The notes below the pieces were generated by a model. It did not search any database and was not told the origin of the DNA. It saw only the letters and a list, made by a program, of their open reading frames with translations. This document shows, one piece after another, positions 1 to 12,782 of a stretch of 64,000 nucleotides of DNA. Every line of letters begins with the position of its first letter. Position 1 is the first letter of the stretch. The translations under genes and the position numbers were made by a program. This stretch comes from Companilactobacillus allii (GTDB taxonomy: Bacteria > Bacillota > Bacilli > Lactobacillales > Lactobacillaceae), in assembly GCF_001971585.1 (NCBI RefSeq), contig NZ_CP019323.1, positions 858,053 to 922,052 of the forward strand, written 5' to 3'.

Positions 1-225
1 AAAGATGTTTTGAAGATTGCTGATAAATATGGAGTTAGTGTTCCACAATTAGCAATTAAGTTTGTTATTCAAAATGATGTCTTGCCATTACCAAAGGCAA
101 CGCACATTGCACATATTGAAGCAAACGCTAAGTTAGATTTCCAGATTAGTGCAGAAGACATGGATGTTTTAAACAATATGCCAGATACTGCACCAAAATC
201 TTTCCATAATCCATCACAACAATAA
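1..225 (+). CDS. Aldo/keto reductase, C-terminal part only
   Basis: The frame is open from the left edge, so the start lies outside the window and only the last 74 codons are seen. The residues match the C-terminal end of NADPH-dependent aldo/keto reductases, cytosolic enzymes that reduce aldehydes and ketones. The stretch LPLPKATHIAHIEANA corresponds to the family's IPKS...ENA region that contacts the NADPH phosphate, followed by the usual ISAEDM turn. The catalytic Tyr, Lys and His lie upstream and cannot be checked. A strong terminator follows. The substrate cannot be inferred. Confidence 0.85.
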   Translation, partial: KDVLKIADKYGVSVPQLAIKFVIQNDVLPLPKATHIAHIEANAKLDFQISAEDMDVLNNMPDTAPKSFHNPSQQ

Positions 226-243
226 GGTTTATTTTTAAAGAAA

Positions 244-282
244 AAGACTGACGTTTACGAAAACAAACGTCAGTCTTTTTTG
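244..282 (+). terminator. Rho-independent terminator after the aldo/keto reductase
   Basis: A 13-bp stem (AAGACTGACGTTT with AAACGTCAGTCTT) around an 8-base loop is followed by a T run. It begins about 20 bases after the stop codon. Confidence 0.9.
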
Positions 283-311
283 CATTGATGGGGTTAACTA
301 TGCTTATTTAA

Positions 312-467
312 GGATTTGTTCAGTCAGGTTTTGCTGTGTCAAAAGTGCAATTCATTGAAATGATCCACACTACGGAGTACTATCAACAACAATAACCAAA
401 AAAAGTTATTGATGAACTTGGCACGGAAATTGAACCAAGGGATGTTACTAGAATCATTGACATATAA
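312..467 (+). pseudogene. Possible decayed gene remnant
   Basis: One frame reads like protein over about 51 codons (GFVQSGFAVSKVQFIEM ... PKKVIDELGTEIEPRDV) but is interrupted by a TAA at 393-395 and has no start codon or ribosome binding site. I do not recognise the family. It lies in the 600-base stretch between the reductase terminator and the 16S gene, which otherwise holds only the rrn promoters and leader. It could be chance. Confidence 0.2.
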
Positions 468-563
468 TAGAAGGTTTCTGTACAATAATACTTGAATATT
501 GATTTGTAAGTGTCAGTTTTTAAATCCGTTTTTAGGAAAAATGAAAAAAGTTTTTAAAAACAC

Positions 564-592
564 TTGCAATGATTATACTCAACTAGTAATAT
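564..592 (+). promoter_or_regulatory. rrn promoter P1
   Basis: TTGCAA, a 17-base spacer and TAATAT, preceded by A/T-rich tracts that resemble an UP element. It is about 290 bases upstream of the 16S gene, as expected for the distal of two rrn promoters. Confidence 0.75.
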
Positions 593-679
593 ATATCTTG
601 TTGTTGCGACAGTGCAACGGCGACAACGTCTTGAGAGCTTCCAACTCGATAGACATTGAAAAATTATTTTAAAAAGTTC

Positions 680-708
680 TTGACTTATAGTTGACTACTT
701 GATAAGAT
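680..708 (+). promoter_or_regulatory. rrn promoter P2
   Basis: TTGACT, a 17-base spacer and TAAGAT, about 115 bases downstream of P1. Tandem promoters of this kind are typical of Firmicutes rrn operons. Confidence 0.8.
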
Positions 709-759
709 AATTGAGTCGCTTGTTAAGAAGTTCACTTCTTGACAGACAGTAGACCTTTG

Positions 760-780
760 AAAACTGAACAAAGTTTTAAC
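760..780 (+). other. 5' half of the 16S processing stem
   Basis: This 21-base segment pairs with 2500-2520 downstream of the 16S gene, with a single G-U pair. Together they form the long stem that RNase III cuts to release precursor 16S rRNA. Confidence 0.8.
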
Positions 781-885
781 AATCAATTGTGTAGGCCTTT
801 TAATTAAGGTTAATTTGTAACAAAGTAACAAGAAACATTGACGAAGTCAATGTTCGCTAGTTTTTAATTTTTGAGTCACAAACTT

Positions 886-2472
<1,587 letters not shown>

Positions 2473-2550
2473 AGTGCGAAAGCACTACGGAATACACAAG
2501 TTAAAACTTTGTTTAGTTTTGAGAGGCCTACTATAGCTTAATGCTTATTT

Positions 2551-2625
<75 letters not shown>

Positions 2626-2648
2626 TTATATTTGAATAGTAGTACCAT

Positions 2649-2721
2649 GGGGGTTTAGCTCAGCTGGGAGAGCACCTGCTTTGCAAGCAGGAGGTCATCG
2701 GTTCGATCCCGTTAACCTCCA
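2649..2721 (+). tRNA. tRNA-Ala (anticodon TGC)
   Basis: Cloverleaf with acceptor GGGGGTT/AACCTCC (one G-U pair), anticodon TGC at 2682-2684 and T-arm GGTTCGATCCC. The CCA end is not encoded. It is the second spacer tRNA of the operon. Confidence 0.97.
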
Positions 2722-2756
2722 TAGGTAAGGAAACTTACCAAACTCGTACCTTGAAA

Positions 2757-2793
2757 ACTGGATATTAAGTAATATTATGAATTAAAGAAACAC
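2757..2793 (+). other. 5' half of the 23S processing stem
   Basis: The segment pairs imperfectly with 5768-5807 (GATATTAAGT with ACTTAATATC, TGAATT with AATTCA, AAGAAACAC with GTGTTTCTT). This is the expected RNase III precursor stem flanking 23S rRNA. Confidence 0.7.
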
Positions 2794-2836
2794 CGAAAAC
2801 TGCGCGATAAAAATGACGCAAGTCATATTTTGTCAA

Positions 2837-5753
<2,917 letters not shown>

Positions 5754-5830
5754 GTAAGTGGTTCGAAGTGTTTCTTATAATAATTCATATTAAACTTAAT
5801 ATCTAGTTTTGAAGGTACGAGTAACGAATA

Positions 5831-5948
5831 GTGTGGTGGTAATGGCAAGAAGGATACACCTGTTCCCATGCCGAACACAGAAGTTAAGCTTCTTCACGCC
5901 AAAAGTAGTTGGTGGGAAACTACCCGCGAGGATAGGTAGCTGCCACGC
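5831..5948 (+). rRNA. rrf: 5S ribosomal RNA
   Basis: 118 bases with the terminal stem GTGTGG/CCACGC and the conserved CACCTGTTCCCATGCCGAAC segment (5868-5887). It lies about 77 bases after the 23S gene, as the last gene of the operon; no tRNA cluster follows. Confidence 0.96.
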
Positions 5949-5957
5949 AATTCGTTT

Positions 5958-5987
5958 AGAGGACTGTTAATTCAGTCCTCTTTTTTT
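5958..5987 (+). terminator. rrn operon terminator
   Basis: GAGGACTG / CAGTCCTC stem with a short loop and seven Ts, directly after 5S rRNA. Confidence 0.9.
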
Positions 5988-6103
5988 GTCTCCAAAATTT
6001 ATTTTTAATAATTGTTGTTGTTAATTCGTATACCAAACTAATATGGCTAAATGTTGTACATTCATGGTACTATTAGCCTAATATTTATTGAAGAGGTGAT
6101 AAT

Positions 6104-6610
6104 ATGCGTCAAGAAAGATATCATAAGAAGTCACATAAGAAGGCTATTTGGATCACTTTGATTACGATATTAGTCTTGATAGTACTTGGTATTGTCTTCT
6201 TTTTTCCATTGAATAATGCTGTACGTAATATCAGCGGAGGAAATGATACACCTTCTGATAAGGTTGTAAAAAGTGAATTGGTCAAAAAAGTCAGCTCAAC
6301 TAAAAATGGGAATGCCAAGCATGACGCCAATGTTGAAAAAGCTGCTACTGCACTGAAAGCAACCAAGATGTCCACCATTGTTAATTCGGCTAATAATGAA
6401 TCTGATGCCGCAAAACTTTTGCAAAAGAATTCTACACTATCTTCATCAGAGTCAAAAGCAGCTGCCAAAACTATTTTTTCTGACAGTAAATATGACGGAT
6501 TGCGTCAAGCTGTGAGCTCAGGTAATTGGTACTCTGCATACAATCAGTACAAGACATTATCAAATGATGGTTCACTAACAAGTCTTCGAGATAGTATCAG
6601 TAATAAGTAA
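6104..6610 (+). CDS. Membrane-anchored protein of unknown function
   Basis: 168 residues. The N-terminus is strongly basic (RQERYHKKSHKK) and followed by one hydrophobic segment at about residues 14-36, so the rest should lie outside the cell, tethered to the membrane. The outer part (about 40-168) is rich in Ser, Lys, Asn and Ala and looks helical, with no Cys and no motif I recognise. GAAGAGGTGATAAT gives a good ribosome binding site 7 bases before the ATG. It is a single-gene unit between the rrn terminator and its own terminator. Small secreted proteins of this type are common in lactobacilli, but I cannot assign a role. Confidence 0.75.
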   Translation: MRQERYHKKSHKKAIWITLITILVLIVLGIVFFFPLNNAVRNISGGNDTPSDKVVKSELVKKVSSTKNGNAKHDANVEKAATALKATKMSTIVNSANNESDAAKLLQKNSTLSSSESKAAAKTIFSDSKYDGLRQAVSSGNWYSAYNQYKTLSNDGSLTSLRDSISNK

Positions 6611-6642
6611 AGCCAAATAAAATATGATTATTTTCAATAACC

Positions 6643-6687
6643 AAAAGAGACTAGTATTTACGTTGAGTAGATATTAGTCTCTTTTTT
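6643..6687 (+). terminator. Terminator after the membrane-anchored protein
   Basis: AAGAGACTA / TAGTCTCTT stem, extended by weaker pairing around the loop, followed by a run of Ts. Confidence 0.8.
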
Positions 6688-6791
6688 GTTTTTTCAAAAT
6701 AAAAGGCGACAAATTGTAAATTGCGCTTGCATTGAAGTTAGCTTTAAGGTGTTAAATGTACATAGTAAGAACTAAGAAGGGAAATAAATAG

Positions 6792-7652
6792 ATGACTAAT
6801 TATAAAAATAAATTTTATACCGGCGAACGTTCATTGTTTGGTGAAAAAGATGCCGTTATTTCAAATACTACTTTTGGAGAAGGTGAATCTCCTCTAAAGG
6901 AAAGTCGCAATATCAATATTGATAATACAATTTTCAAGTGGAAGTACCCTCTTTGGTATAGCAAACATATCAATGTTGATAATTCTATTTTTGAAACGAT
7001 GTCACGTTCTGGTATTTGGTACACGGATGATATTAAGATCACTAATAGTGCACTGCAAGCACCTAAATTATTCCGTCGTGGTAAAGATATTGAATTAACT
7101 AATGTTCACTTTTCTGATGCTGAAGAGACACTTTGGACTTGTCAGAATATCAAATTGGATCACGTTGTCGCTAATGGTGATTACTTTGGTAAGGACAGTG
7201 AGAATATTCGAGTTGATAATTCTAACTTCATCGGGAATTATATTTTTGATGGTGCCAAGAATGTTGAAGTTCATAATTCAACCTTTGTCTCAAAGGATGC
7301 TTTTTGGAATTGTGATAATGTTGTTATTTATGATTCAACTATCGATGGTGAGTATCTAGCTTGGAATACTAAGAATCTCACTTTGATCAACTGTACTATT
7401 GAGAGTGAACAAGGTCTTTGTTACGTGGATCATCTAACAATGAAGAATTGTAAGTTACTTAATACTAACTTGGCATTTGAATATTGTTCTGATGTTGATG
7501 CTGACATTACTTCAAGCATTATTAGTGTTAAGAATCCTATTAATGGTAGGATCCATGCGGAATCTATCGGCAAAATCATTTTTGATGACGACGAAATTGA
7601 TGCTGGTAAGACAGAAATTAAGTGTGATACACAGGAGTCTGCTAATGTCTAA
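6792..7652 (+). CDS. DUF3737 family protein (right-handed beta-helix)
   Basis: 286 residues matching the DUF3737 family known from lactobacilli and other Firmicutes. Short repeats of the type 'NI.VDNS.F' recur about every 20 residues (INIDNTIF, INVDNSIF, IKITNSAL, IRVDNSNF, VEVHNSTF, LTLINCTI), which gives the stacked rungs of a pectate-lyase-like beta-helix. There is no signal peptide, so it is probably cytosolic. No catalytic residues of carbohydrate-active enzymes can be pointed to. Its last codons overlap the start of the C-S lyase gene by 8 bases, implying translational coupling. The biochemical role is unknown. Confidence 0.85.
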   Translation: MTNYKNKFYTGERSLFGEKDAVISNTTFGEGESPLKESRNINIDNTIFKWKYPLWYSKHINVDNSIFETMSRSGIWYTDDIKITNSALQAPKLFRRGKDIELTNVHFSDAEETLWTCQNIKLDHVVANGDYFGKDSENIRVDNSNFIGNYIFDGAKNVEVHNSTFVSKDAFWNCDNVVIYDSTIDGEYLAWNTKNLTLINCTIESEQGLCYVDHLTMKNCKLLNTNLAFEYCSDVDADITSSIISVKNPINGRIHAESIGKIIFDDDEIDAGKTEIKCDTQESANV

Positions 7653-8820
7653 GTATGATTTTGACACTACCATTGATCGTCGGAAGACAGACTCTGTTAA
7701 ATGGGACATTGCATCTAATGAGTTACCTATGTGGGTCGCTGACATGGATTTCAAGACGGCTCCGGTAATTGTAGATGCGATTGAAAAAAAGGCTCAGGAT
7801 GCGATTTTTGGTTATGAAGAGCCACATGATGATTACTTCAGGGCAGTCGCTGATTGGTATGAGTCTGAACATGGATCTCGCCCTGATACTGATTGGATGA
7901 TGTTTGTTACTGGTGTTGTACCGGCAATTTCTTCAGCAGTTCGAAAGGTGACTTCTGTTGGTGATAATGTTTTGATCCAGGCTCCTGTTTATAATATCTT
8001 TTACAATTCTATTGTTAATAATGGACGTCATATTCTGTCCAATGATCTTGTCTATAAGGATTTTGATTATGAAATAGACTTCAAGGATTTGGAAGCTAAG
8101 CTCAAAGAACCACTGACAACTATGATGATTCTTTGTAATCCACATAATCCTGTTGGTAAGGTTTGGTCCAAGAGTGATCTGGTGAAAATTGCTCGATTAT
8201 GTAATAAATATCATGTATTTTTGCTAAGTGATGAGATTCATGGTGATTTAACTTTTGGTGCTGAATATACTCCAATGTTTTCTTTGGATGAAAACTTGAT
8301 TCAAAATCTGATTGTTTGTGTTTCACCAAGCAAGACCTTTAACGTTGCAGCGATGCATGCGGCGACTATCATTGTTCCTAATGAAAATTTACGTATGCAG
8401 GTCAATCGTGGTATCAACACGGATGAGCTTGCTGAACCCAATTCATTTGCGATTCCAGTTACTATTGCAGCTTATGAACATGGTCATGATTGGTTGAAGG
8501 AACTTAAGGAGAAGCTGGTTGATAATAAGAATATCGTGGCTGATTTCTTGCAATCAGAATTGCCAGAGGTGAAATTAATTCCTTCACAGGCTACTTATCT
8601 GTTGTGGATCGATACTTCTAAAGTATCCACTGATTCAAAAGAATTGGCTGCTTTTATACGTAAAGAGACTGGTCTGTATTTATCAGCTGGTAATGTATAT
8701 GGTGGCAATGGTGATGACTTTTTGAGATTAAATATTGCCTGTCCGAAGAAATTGTTAAATGATGGATTAAATCGCTTGAAGCAAGGTATCGAGCTGTATC
8801 AAGCTAATTTGGTAAAATAA
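7645..8820 (+). CDS. MalY/PatB-type C-S beta-lyase (cystathionine beta-lyase-like aminotransferase)
   Basis: 391 residues, fold-type I PLP enzyme of the MalY/PatB group, which splits cystathionine or related cysteine conjugates to a thiol, pyruvate and ammonia. Visible landmarks are the N-terminal PMWVADMDF typical of this group, NPHNPVGKVW, the LLSDEIHGDL Asp that pairs with the pyridine nitrogen, and SPSKTFNVA with the PLP-binding Lys230. The start is placed at the ATG at 7645, which has AGGAG 8 bases upstream and matches the family N-terminus; the frame stays open further upstream inside the DUF3737 gene, but that part is not family-like. It forms a two-gene unit with the DUF3737 gene. Substrate preference cannot be read from sequence. 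Confidence 0.9.
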   Translation: MSKYDFDTTIDRRKTDSVKWDIASNELPMWVADMDFKTAPVIVDAIEKKAQDAIFGYEEPHDDYFRAVADWYESEHGSRPDTDWMMFVTGVVPAISSAVRKVTSVGDNVLIQAPVYNIFYNSIVNNGRHILSNDLVYKDFDYEIDFKDLEAKLKEPLTTMMILCNPHNPVGKVWSKSDLVKIARLCNKYHVFLLSDEIHGDLTFGAEYTPMFSLDENLIQNLIVCVSPSKTFNVAAMHAATIIVPNENLRMQVNRGINTDELAEPNSFAIPVTIAAYEHGHDWLKELKEKLVDNKNIVADFLQSELPEVKLIPSQATYLLWIDTSKVSTDSKELAAFIRKETGLYLSAGNVYGGNGDDFLRLNIACPKKLLNDGLNRLKQGIELYQANLVK

Positions 8821-8835
8821 ATAATCTTTGGTATA

Positions 8836-8876
8836 AAAAAAAGAGGTCTTCACGCAAATGAAAATCTCTTTTTGGC
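8836..8876. terminator. Weak bidirectional terminator between convergent genes
   Basis: AAAGAG / CTCTTT stem with A and T tracts on the two sides. It lies in the 61-base gap between the C-S lyase and mntH stop codons. The stem is short, hence the low confidence. Confidence 0.45.
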
Positions 8877-8881
8877 ACGTT

Positions 8882-10198
8882 CTATAGTATCGATGTGATC
8901 AATCGAAGATTCAAAAAAGTAATAATAGTTGTCAGGATGAAACCAACAATCATGGTTAGTTTGCTGTTGGCGTGAATTCCCATGAGCTTTTTATTACTAG
9001 TAAGAATGATCATCGGATAAAGTGTAAATGGAAGAGCGATACTGAGGGCTATTTGGGCATAAACGATTAGATTCTCAAAGTCTTGTTCTTTGAATCCCAC
9101 TGCAAAGCCGATAAATAAAATGGGTATTAGGGTCACAAATCTGGTTAGTAGTCGTCTCTGCCAAAGCGGTAAGCGGATATTGAGGTATCCTTCCATGACA
9201 ATCTGTCCTGATAGGGTACTTGTAATGGATGAAATCAATCCGGTTATCAGTAGTGCAAAAGCAAATAATCCACTCATAACGGGACTTGCTAGTGCACCGA
9301 CGATATTTTGATTATTTAATCCGTTAAAGACGTCTTCAAAATTGGCCAAGTTACTATTAGTATGGAAGAAAAGTGTTCCGCCTAGTACTAGTAAGAGTGC
9401 GTTAATGAAGAAGGCAGCCACTAGATGAACGTTGGAGTCCCATTTGGCAAAGCGAAGTGCTTCATTCACTTGTTTGGGATTAGTATGATCATATCTTCTA
9501 CTTTGAGCTAATGAAGAATGCAAGTAGATATTATGTGGCATGATCGTCGCTCCCATGATCCCCAGGCTGATGATCAACTTCTTGTGATTTTGCCAAAGAT
9601 CGTTGGTAGGTATGATTCCATTGGAAATGGATGCGATATTTGGGTGTGCTCGAAAGACTTCAACACCAAAGATTATACCAACGGTCAGGATTGCGACTAA
9701 GACGATGAATTCGATTCTACGAATTCCAAATCTTAGGAATATCAAAACAATTAATACGTCTAATATGGTCAAAAGAATTCCATAAAGTAATGGTAAGTTA
9801 AATAATAATTTTAACGCCACAGCTGTCCCAATTACTCCAGTCATATCGGTCGCTACCATGGCTAGTTCGTTGATGATCCAGAGTGTGTAGCGACCCCATT
9901 TGGGTATTTTGGCTGAGATTGCTTGGGCTAGATCTTGTCTAGCTACGACACCTAGCTTGATCGATAGTGTTTGCATGAACATTGCTACAAGAATGGACAT
10001 CAATAGAACTGATAACAATTCATATCGATATTCACTACCGCCAGATAAGGATGTCAACCAGTTACCTGGATCCATATAACCGACTGCTACTAATGCGCCG
10101 GGTCCGCTGTAGGCTAGGAATTTTTGTAAGAAGGATGTTTCGTAAACACTAGGTACGTCGACACTTTCATGAATTTCTTCGAGGCTTTTTTTGTCCAT
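8882..10198 (-). CDS. mntH: NRAMP-family divalent metal (Mn2+/Fe2+) : H+ symporter
   Basis: 438 residues with about 11 membrane segments. The two metal-binding signatures are intact: DPGN in the first helix (Asp43, Asn46) and MPHN in the sixth (Met220, His222). The acidic N-terminal tail of about 28 residues is usual for the family. Such proteins bring manganese into the cytoplasm using the proton gradient; lactobacilli rely on high Mn. The start ATG overlaps the ferrochelatase stop by one base, so the two genes are translationally coupled in one operon. I see no obvious MntR or Fur box upstream of the operon. Confidence 0.95.
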   Translation of the reverse strand: MDKKSLEEIHESVDVPSVYETSFLQKFLAYSGPGALVAVGYMDPGNWLTSLSGGSEYRYELLSVLLMSILVAMFMQTLSIKLGVVARQDLAQAISAKIPKWGRYTLWIINELAMVATDMTGVIGTAVALKLLFNLPLLYGILLTILDVLIVLIFLRFGIRRIEFIVLVAILTVGIIFGVEVFRAHPNIASISNGIIPTNDLWQNHKKLIISLGIMGATIMPHNIYLHSSLAQSRRYDHTNPKQVNEALRFAKWDSNVHLVAAFFINALLLVLGGTLFFHTNSNLANFEDVFNGLNNQNIVGALASPVMSGLFAFALLITGLISSITSTLSGQIVMEGYLNIRLPLWQRRLLTRFVTLIPILFIGFAVGFKEQDFENLIVYAQIALSIALPFTLYPMIILTSNKKLMGIHANSKLTMIVGFILTTIITFLNLRLITSIL

Positions 10199-11142
10199 TA
10201 ATCACTGACCTCATTCATTTTTGCTTGTGCCAAATCAGCTAAGAATTTACTGAAATCGGGGTTTTCATTCATTGGTGGTACTAGTTTGAACTCGTCACCA
10301 CCACTGGCTTTGAAAGATTGGTAATTTTGAACGTTATCTTCTTCAAGAGTCTCAAGACAGTCGACAACAAAAGATGGTGTGACTATCAAGACGTTACGTT
10401 TGCCCATTGCGACTAATTGATTAAGCTCATTTTTCAGGTAAGGCTTCAACCAAGGCATTGGTCCAAATTTGGATTGATAGACTGTTTTTATTTTATCTTC
10501 TGGGAAGTCTAGTTGATCAATGGTCTTTGAAGTAGTCTCAAGGCATTGTTTTTGGTAAGGGTCACCGTGTTTGACCATGGCAGTTGGTATGCTATGATAA
10601 CTGAATAATAATTGATCATAATTGGCTGAGTCCAAAAAGGGTTGGATTTGTGCAGCTAGGATCTTGGTATATTCTGGTTTTTCGTAGAAGTGCTCAATAA
10701 TTCTAATTGGAACATTTGCTGACTTGGCTTGATCGATAATCGATTTACTGGAACTTTGTGTGTACTGTGGGAACAATGGTAACACGACTATTTCGTCGCA
10801 AGTTTTGGCCATATTTTGTAGTGTGTCAACGATGTCTGGTTGCCCGTAAGTCATTGCCATTTGAATATTCCAATCGGGAAGATTTTGTCTGATATTGTCA
10901 CGAATTATTTTGGTGTATGCAATTAAAGGTGAACCTGCTTTGGTCCAGATATGCTTGTAAAAAGTTGATGAACGCCAAGATCTGGTTGGCAAGATTATGC
11001 CATTAAGAATGGGTTGCCAAATAGCTTTTGGCATTTCTATAACGTTAGGATCACTAAGGAATTCCTTTAAGTAAGATTTAACATCTGTTGAATCGGGGGA
11101 TGTTGGTGAGCCTAGGTTAACTAGTAAAAGTCCATGTGTCAT
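10198..11142 (-). CDS. hemH: Ferrochelatase (coproporphyrin type)
   Basis: 314 residues of the type found in Firmicutes, which insert Fe2+ into coproporphyrin III rather than protoporphyrin IX. The catalytic His183 lies in FSYHSIP, the conserved acidic pair is in CLETLEE, and QSKFGPMPWL is the usual segment between them. The ATG is preceded by CAGGAGGTTCGACAAAT, a strong ribosome binding site. It is the first gene of an operon with mntH. No other haem-synthesis gene is in the window and lactobacilli generally lack the pathway, so it may act on imported porphyrin or serve another metal function. The coupling to a metal importer is consistent with metal supply to the enzyme. Confidence 0.93.
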   Translation of the reverse strand: MTHGLLLVNLGSPTSPDSTDVKSYLKEFLSDPNVIEMPKAIWQPILNGIILPTRSWRSSTFYKHIWTKAGSPLIAYTKIIRDNIRQNLPDWNIQMAMTYGQPDIVDTLQNMAKTCDEIVVLPLFPQYTQSSSKSIIDQAKSANVPIRIIEHFYEKPEYTKILAAQIQPFLDSANYDQLLFSYHSIPTAMVKHGDPYQKQCLETTSKTIDQLDFPEDKIKTVYQSKFGPMPWLKPYLKNELNQLVAMGKRNVLIVTPSFVVDCLETLEEDNVQNYQSFKASGGDEFKLVPPMNENPDFSKFLADLAQAKMNEVSD

Positions 11143-11241
11143 ATTTGTCGAACCTCCTGTTTCTATAAACCAATTATAGGATATAATTAATGGAAATGGT
11201 TACATCAGCAAAAAAAATATTACTAAGGAAGAAGAACAAAT

Positions 11242-12051
11242 ATGACAAAAGTAGCGATAATCACAGGTATTTCATCTGGAATGGGGCATGCGGCTGCACT
11301 ATACTTTCATCAGAATGGATTCGAAGTATATGGTGGAGCGCGTCGTGTTGAAAAGTTACAGGATCTAAAAGATGCAGGAATCCATACACAAAAGTTAGAT
11401 GTCACTGATAAGTTATCATTAAGAGAGTTAGTTGATAGAACAGTGGCTGAACAAGGTAGAATCGATGTCTTAGTCAACAACGCTGGTTACGGTGAGTATG
11501 GTCCACTTGAAGAGATTCCAGTGGAAAATGCTAGAAAGCAATTTGATGTGAATTTGTTCGGAGTTGATCAATTGACACAGCTAGTAATTCCAGTTATGAG
11601 ACGCCAAAAGAGTGGTCGTATCGTTAATATTTCTTCAATCGGTGGAGATATGTATACGCCACTTGGTGGTTGGTATCACGCAACAAAAGCTGGATTGAAC
11701 ATGTGGAGTGACGTCTTGGATCAAGAGGTAAGACAATTTGGTATTCGTTCAGTTATCGTTCAACCAGGTGGTACAAAGTCAGAATGGAGTCATGTTGCAG
11801 TCGACAATGCTAGAAAGAATCTGGCAGATAATTCACCATATGGTCCATTAGTTGATAGATTAGATAAGTTGTTGTCTAATTCATTCTTTGGTGCCACTTC
11901 AGAAGACTTGGCCAAGGTATTTTATAAAGCAGCAACTGATAAAAGACCAAAACGCCGTTATTTCAACGCTTTGAGTGACCATGCTATCGTGACGTTTGCA
12001 CGTACTATGCCTAATTCTTATAAATTCCTTATTTCCAAAATAATGAAGTAA
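11242..12051 (+). CDS. Short-chain dehydrogenase/reductase
   Basis: 269 residues of the classical SDR family. TGISSGMG (residues 8-15) binds the nucleotide; the Arg-rich ARRVEK after the second strand suggests NADPH. NNAGYGEYG, the catalytic Ser in NISSIGG and Tyr145/Lys149 in YHATK complete the active site. The C-terminal part (about 190-269) resembles the longer SDRs that act on hydroxysteroid- or retinol-like substrates in vertebrates, but in bacteria this group is unassigned. It is transcribed alone, divergently from hemH. Substrate unknown. Confidence 0.88.
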   Translation: MTKVAIITGISSGMGHAAALYFHQNGFEVYGGARRVEKLQDLKDAGIHTQKLDVTDKLSLRELVDRTVAEQGRIDVLVNNAGYGEYGPLEEIPVENARKQFDVNLFGVDQLTQLVIPVMRRQKSGRIVNISSIGGDMYTPLGGWYHATKAGLNMWSDVLDQEVRQFGIRSVIVQPGGTKSEWSHVAVDNARKNLADNSPYGPLVDRLDKLLSNSFFGATSEDLAKVFYKAATDKRPKRRYFNALSDHAIVTFARTMPNSYKFLISKIMK

Positions 12052-12132
12052 AACGTGTTCAAACTGCCTATGCTAGAATTTCTCTTAGTTATGTTACACT
12101 AAACTCAGAATGAAAAGAATAGGTGAGACTCT

Positions 12133-12579
12133 TTGGAAGAAGCAATTAAGATTTTACGAGATAACCACTATAAAGTAACTAAACAACGCATGGATTTGAT
12201 AGACTTTCTTAGTAATTATACAGATAATTATGTACCGATCAGTTCTGTTGATGATTATATGAAGTCGATTTATCCTGGTATCAGTAATAATACAGTTTAT
12301 CGAAACTTAAAAGAATTCTCTGATATTGGATTAGTAGAATATCAAGAGAAAAACAAAACCATGATTAAGTTCCAATGTGACTTTGATCAAATGCACCACC
12401 ACCATTTTATCTGCACAAATTGTGGCAAAGTAATTGAGTTGAAAGCTTGTCCATTAAGCTTTTTCACAGATCAATTACCAGGATGTGTTGTTGAGTCACA
12501 TGCTATGGAGATATATGGATTGTGCCCTGATTGCTCAAAAAAAGAGCGTAACAATACACGGGTAATTTCCGAGCATTAA
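12133..12579 (+). CDS. Fur-family metal-dependent repressor (Fur or Zur type)
   Basis: 148 residues. N-terminal winged helix (about 1-80, with NNTVYRNLKEF as recognition helix) and a C-terminal metal-binding dimer domain with the His cluster MHHHHFICTNCGK and the two CxxC pairs CTNC and CPDC of the structural zinc site. It starts with TTG at 12133, 5-6 bases after AGGTGAG. It lacks the PerR-type Asp pattern seen in the second family member at 63.5 kb, so Fur or Zur is more likely. The last ten residues (RNNTRVISEH) and the stop codon are encoded by an inserted 126-bp repeat, so the tail is not ancestral. Candidate target: the palindrome upstream of the Zn/Mn lipoprotein gene. Confidence 0.88.
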   Translation: MEEAIKILRDNHYKVTKQRMDLIDFLSNYTDNYVPISSVDDYMKSIYPGISNNTVYRNLKEFSDIGLVEYQEKNKTMIKFQCDFDQMHHHHFICTNCGKVIELKACPLSFFTDQLPGCVVESHAMEIYGLCPDCSKKERNNTRVISEH

Positions 12580-12671
12580 CCTTAATAGTCCTAGTAATCA
12601 CAAAGTGATTGCTAGGACTATTAAGGTTAAGCGGAAGAAATTGTGTATTGTTACGCGTTTGCGAAGCAAAC
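12546..12671. repeat. 126-bp palindromic repeat, copy A
   Basis: Outer 14-bp perfect inverted repeats (GCGTAACAATACAC at 12546-12559, GTGTATTGTTACGC at 12643-12656), inner imperfect arms (AATTTCCGAGCATTAA / TTAAGCGGAAGAAATT), a central stem of about 21 bp (TTAATAGTCCTAGTAATCAC with its complement) and a distal small hairpin GTTTGC-GAA-GCAAAC. The same layout and exact length occur at 52761 and 56498. It lies between the convergent fur-type and ccpN genes and includes the stop codon of the former. The central sequence differs from copies B and C, but the pairing is kept. Confidence 0.9.
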
Positions 12672-12740
12672 AAGGAATATGAGGAAAAGAAAACAAAGCA
12701 GTAAAATTTTTGAATTTGAATTTGAACTTCAATAAATCCA

Positions 12741-12782
12741 AAGAAATTGTGTAATGTCACGCATTCACACCACAAATTTCTT
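12741..12782. repeat. Right-half fragment of the repeat, acting as ccpN terminator
   Basis: AAGAAATTGTGTAATGTCAC (12741-12760) and the following GC match the right arm of copy A (AAGAAATTGTGTATTGTTAC) with two differences. CACAAATTTCTT at 12770-12781 pairs back with AAGAAATTGTG, giving a hairpin whose minus-strand copy ends right after the ccpN stop codon. Confidence 0.6.

Noticed and set aside
6121-6468. 115-codon minus-strand frame opposite the membrane-anchored protein gene
   Set aside because: The plus-strand frame has the ribosome binding site, signal-like N-terminus and a terminator; the opposite frame has none.
7477-7644. A longer C-S lyase gene starting inside the DUF3737 gene
   Set aside because: The extra 56 residues are hydrophobic read-through of the DUF3737 gene in another frame; the ATG at 7645 has a ribosome binding site and the family N-terminus.
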